This document shows positions 32,363-32,628 of a stretch of 32,628 bases of DNA, piece by piece. The DNA is from Bacteroidales bacterium (GTDB lineage Bacteria > Bacteroidota > Bacteroidia > Bacteroidales > JAADGE01): assembly GCA_024762915.1 (NCBI GenBank), contig JANTGL010000003.1:1-32628 (forward strand). Direction: 5' to 3'. The translations under genes and the position numbers were made by a program. Under the pieces are notes generated by a model. It was not told the origin of the DNA. It was given only the letters and a program-made list of their open reading frames with translations, and made no database searches. Every line of letters starts with the position of its first letter. The stretch's first letter is position 1.

Positions 32363-32628
32363 TTGAAAAATACGAAATATATATTTATTACGGGCGGTGT
32401 AACTTCTTCTTTGGGTAAAGGAATTATATCTTCTTCATTAGCAAAACTTCTTCAGGAACGCGGATATTCGGTTACAATTCAAAAATTGGATCCTTATATT
32501 AATATTGATCCGGGAACTTTAAATCCGTACGAACACGGTGAATGTTACGTAACAAACGACGGTGCCGAAACTGATTTGGACTTGGGACATTACGAACGTT
32601 TTACGGATATAACAACATCTCAGGCAAA
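32363..32628 (+). CDS. pyrG: CTP synthase, N-terminal part (truncated by window end)
   Basis: TTG start then [80 protein letters not shown]; absent from the ORF track because it runs off the end. Confidence 0.95.
   Translation, partial: MKNTKYIFITGGVTSSLGKGIISSSLAKLLQERGYSVTIQKLDPYINIDPGTLNPYEHGECYVTNDGAETDLDLGHYERFTDITTSQA

Overview
Low-GC, Bacteroidetes-type chromosomal window (inferred from gene content, TAnnTTTG-like -7 boxes and A-rich leaders). It has about 26 complete CDSs plus a truncated pyrG at the right edge. Most are conserved housekeeping genes: PgpH-type HD phosphodiesterase, pgi, lysS, recN, phoH, dapA, ligA, MlaD-family, amidase, LptD-like, CcsA/ResB, DUF349 and pyrG. I saw no tRNA, rRNA, CRISPR array, transposase, phage genes or recognisable defence system. 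I found no convincing complete novel system. The best leads are: (1) an in-frame fusion of an antibiotic-biosynthesis-monooxygenase (ABM) domain to a tandem MazG pyrophosphohydrolase, directly behind a divergent SAM-hydroxide-adenosyltransferase-family gene; (2) a run of three uncharacterised secreted proteins, one with ankyrin repeats; (3) a sulfotransferase / glycosyltransferase / ABC exporter cassette between lysS and recN; (4) an OmpA-family protein with an apparently duplicated N-terminal domain and a long structured leader. Two strong perfect-stem terminators are visible. Four genes appear to use TTG starts.
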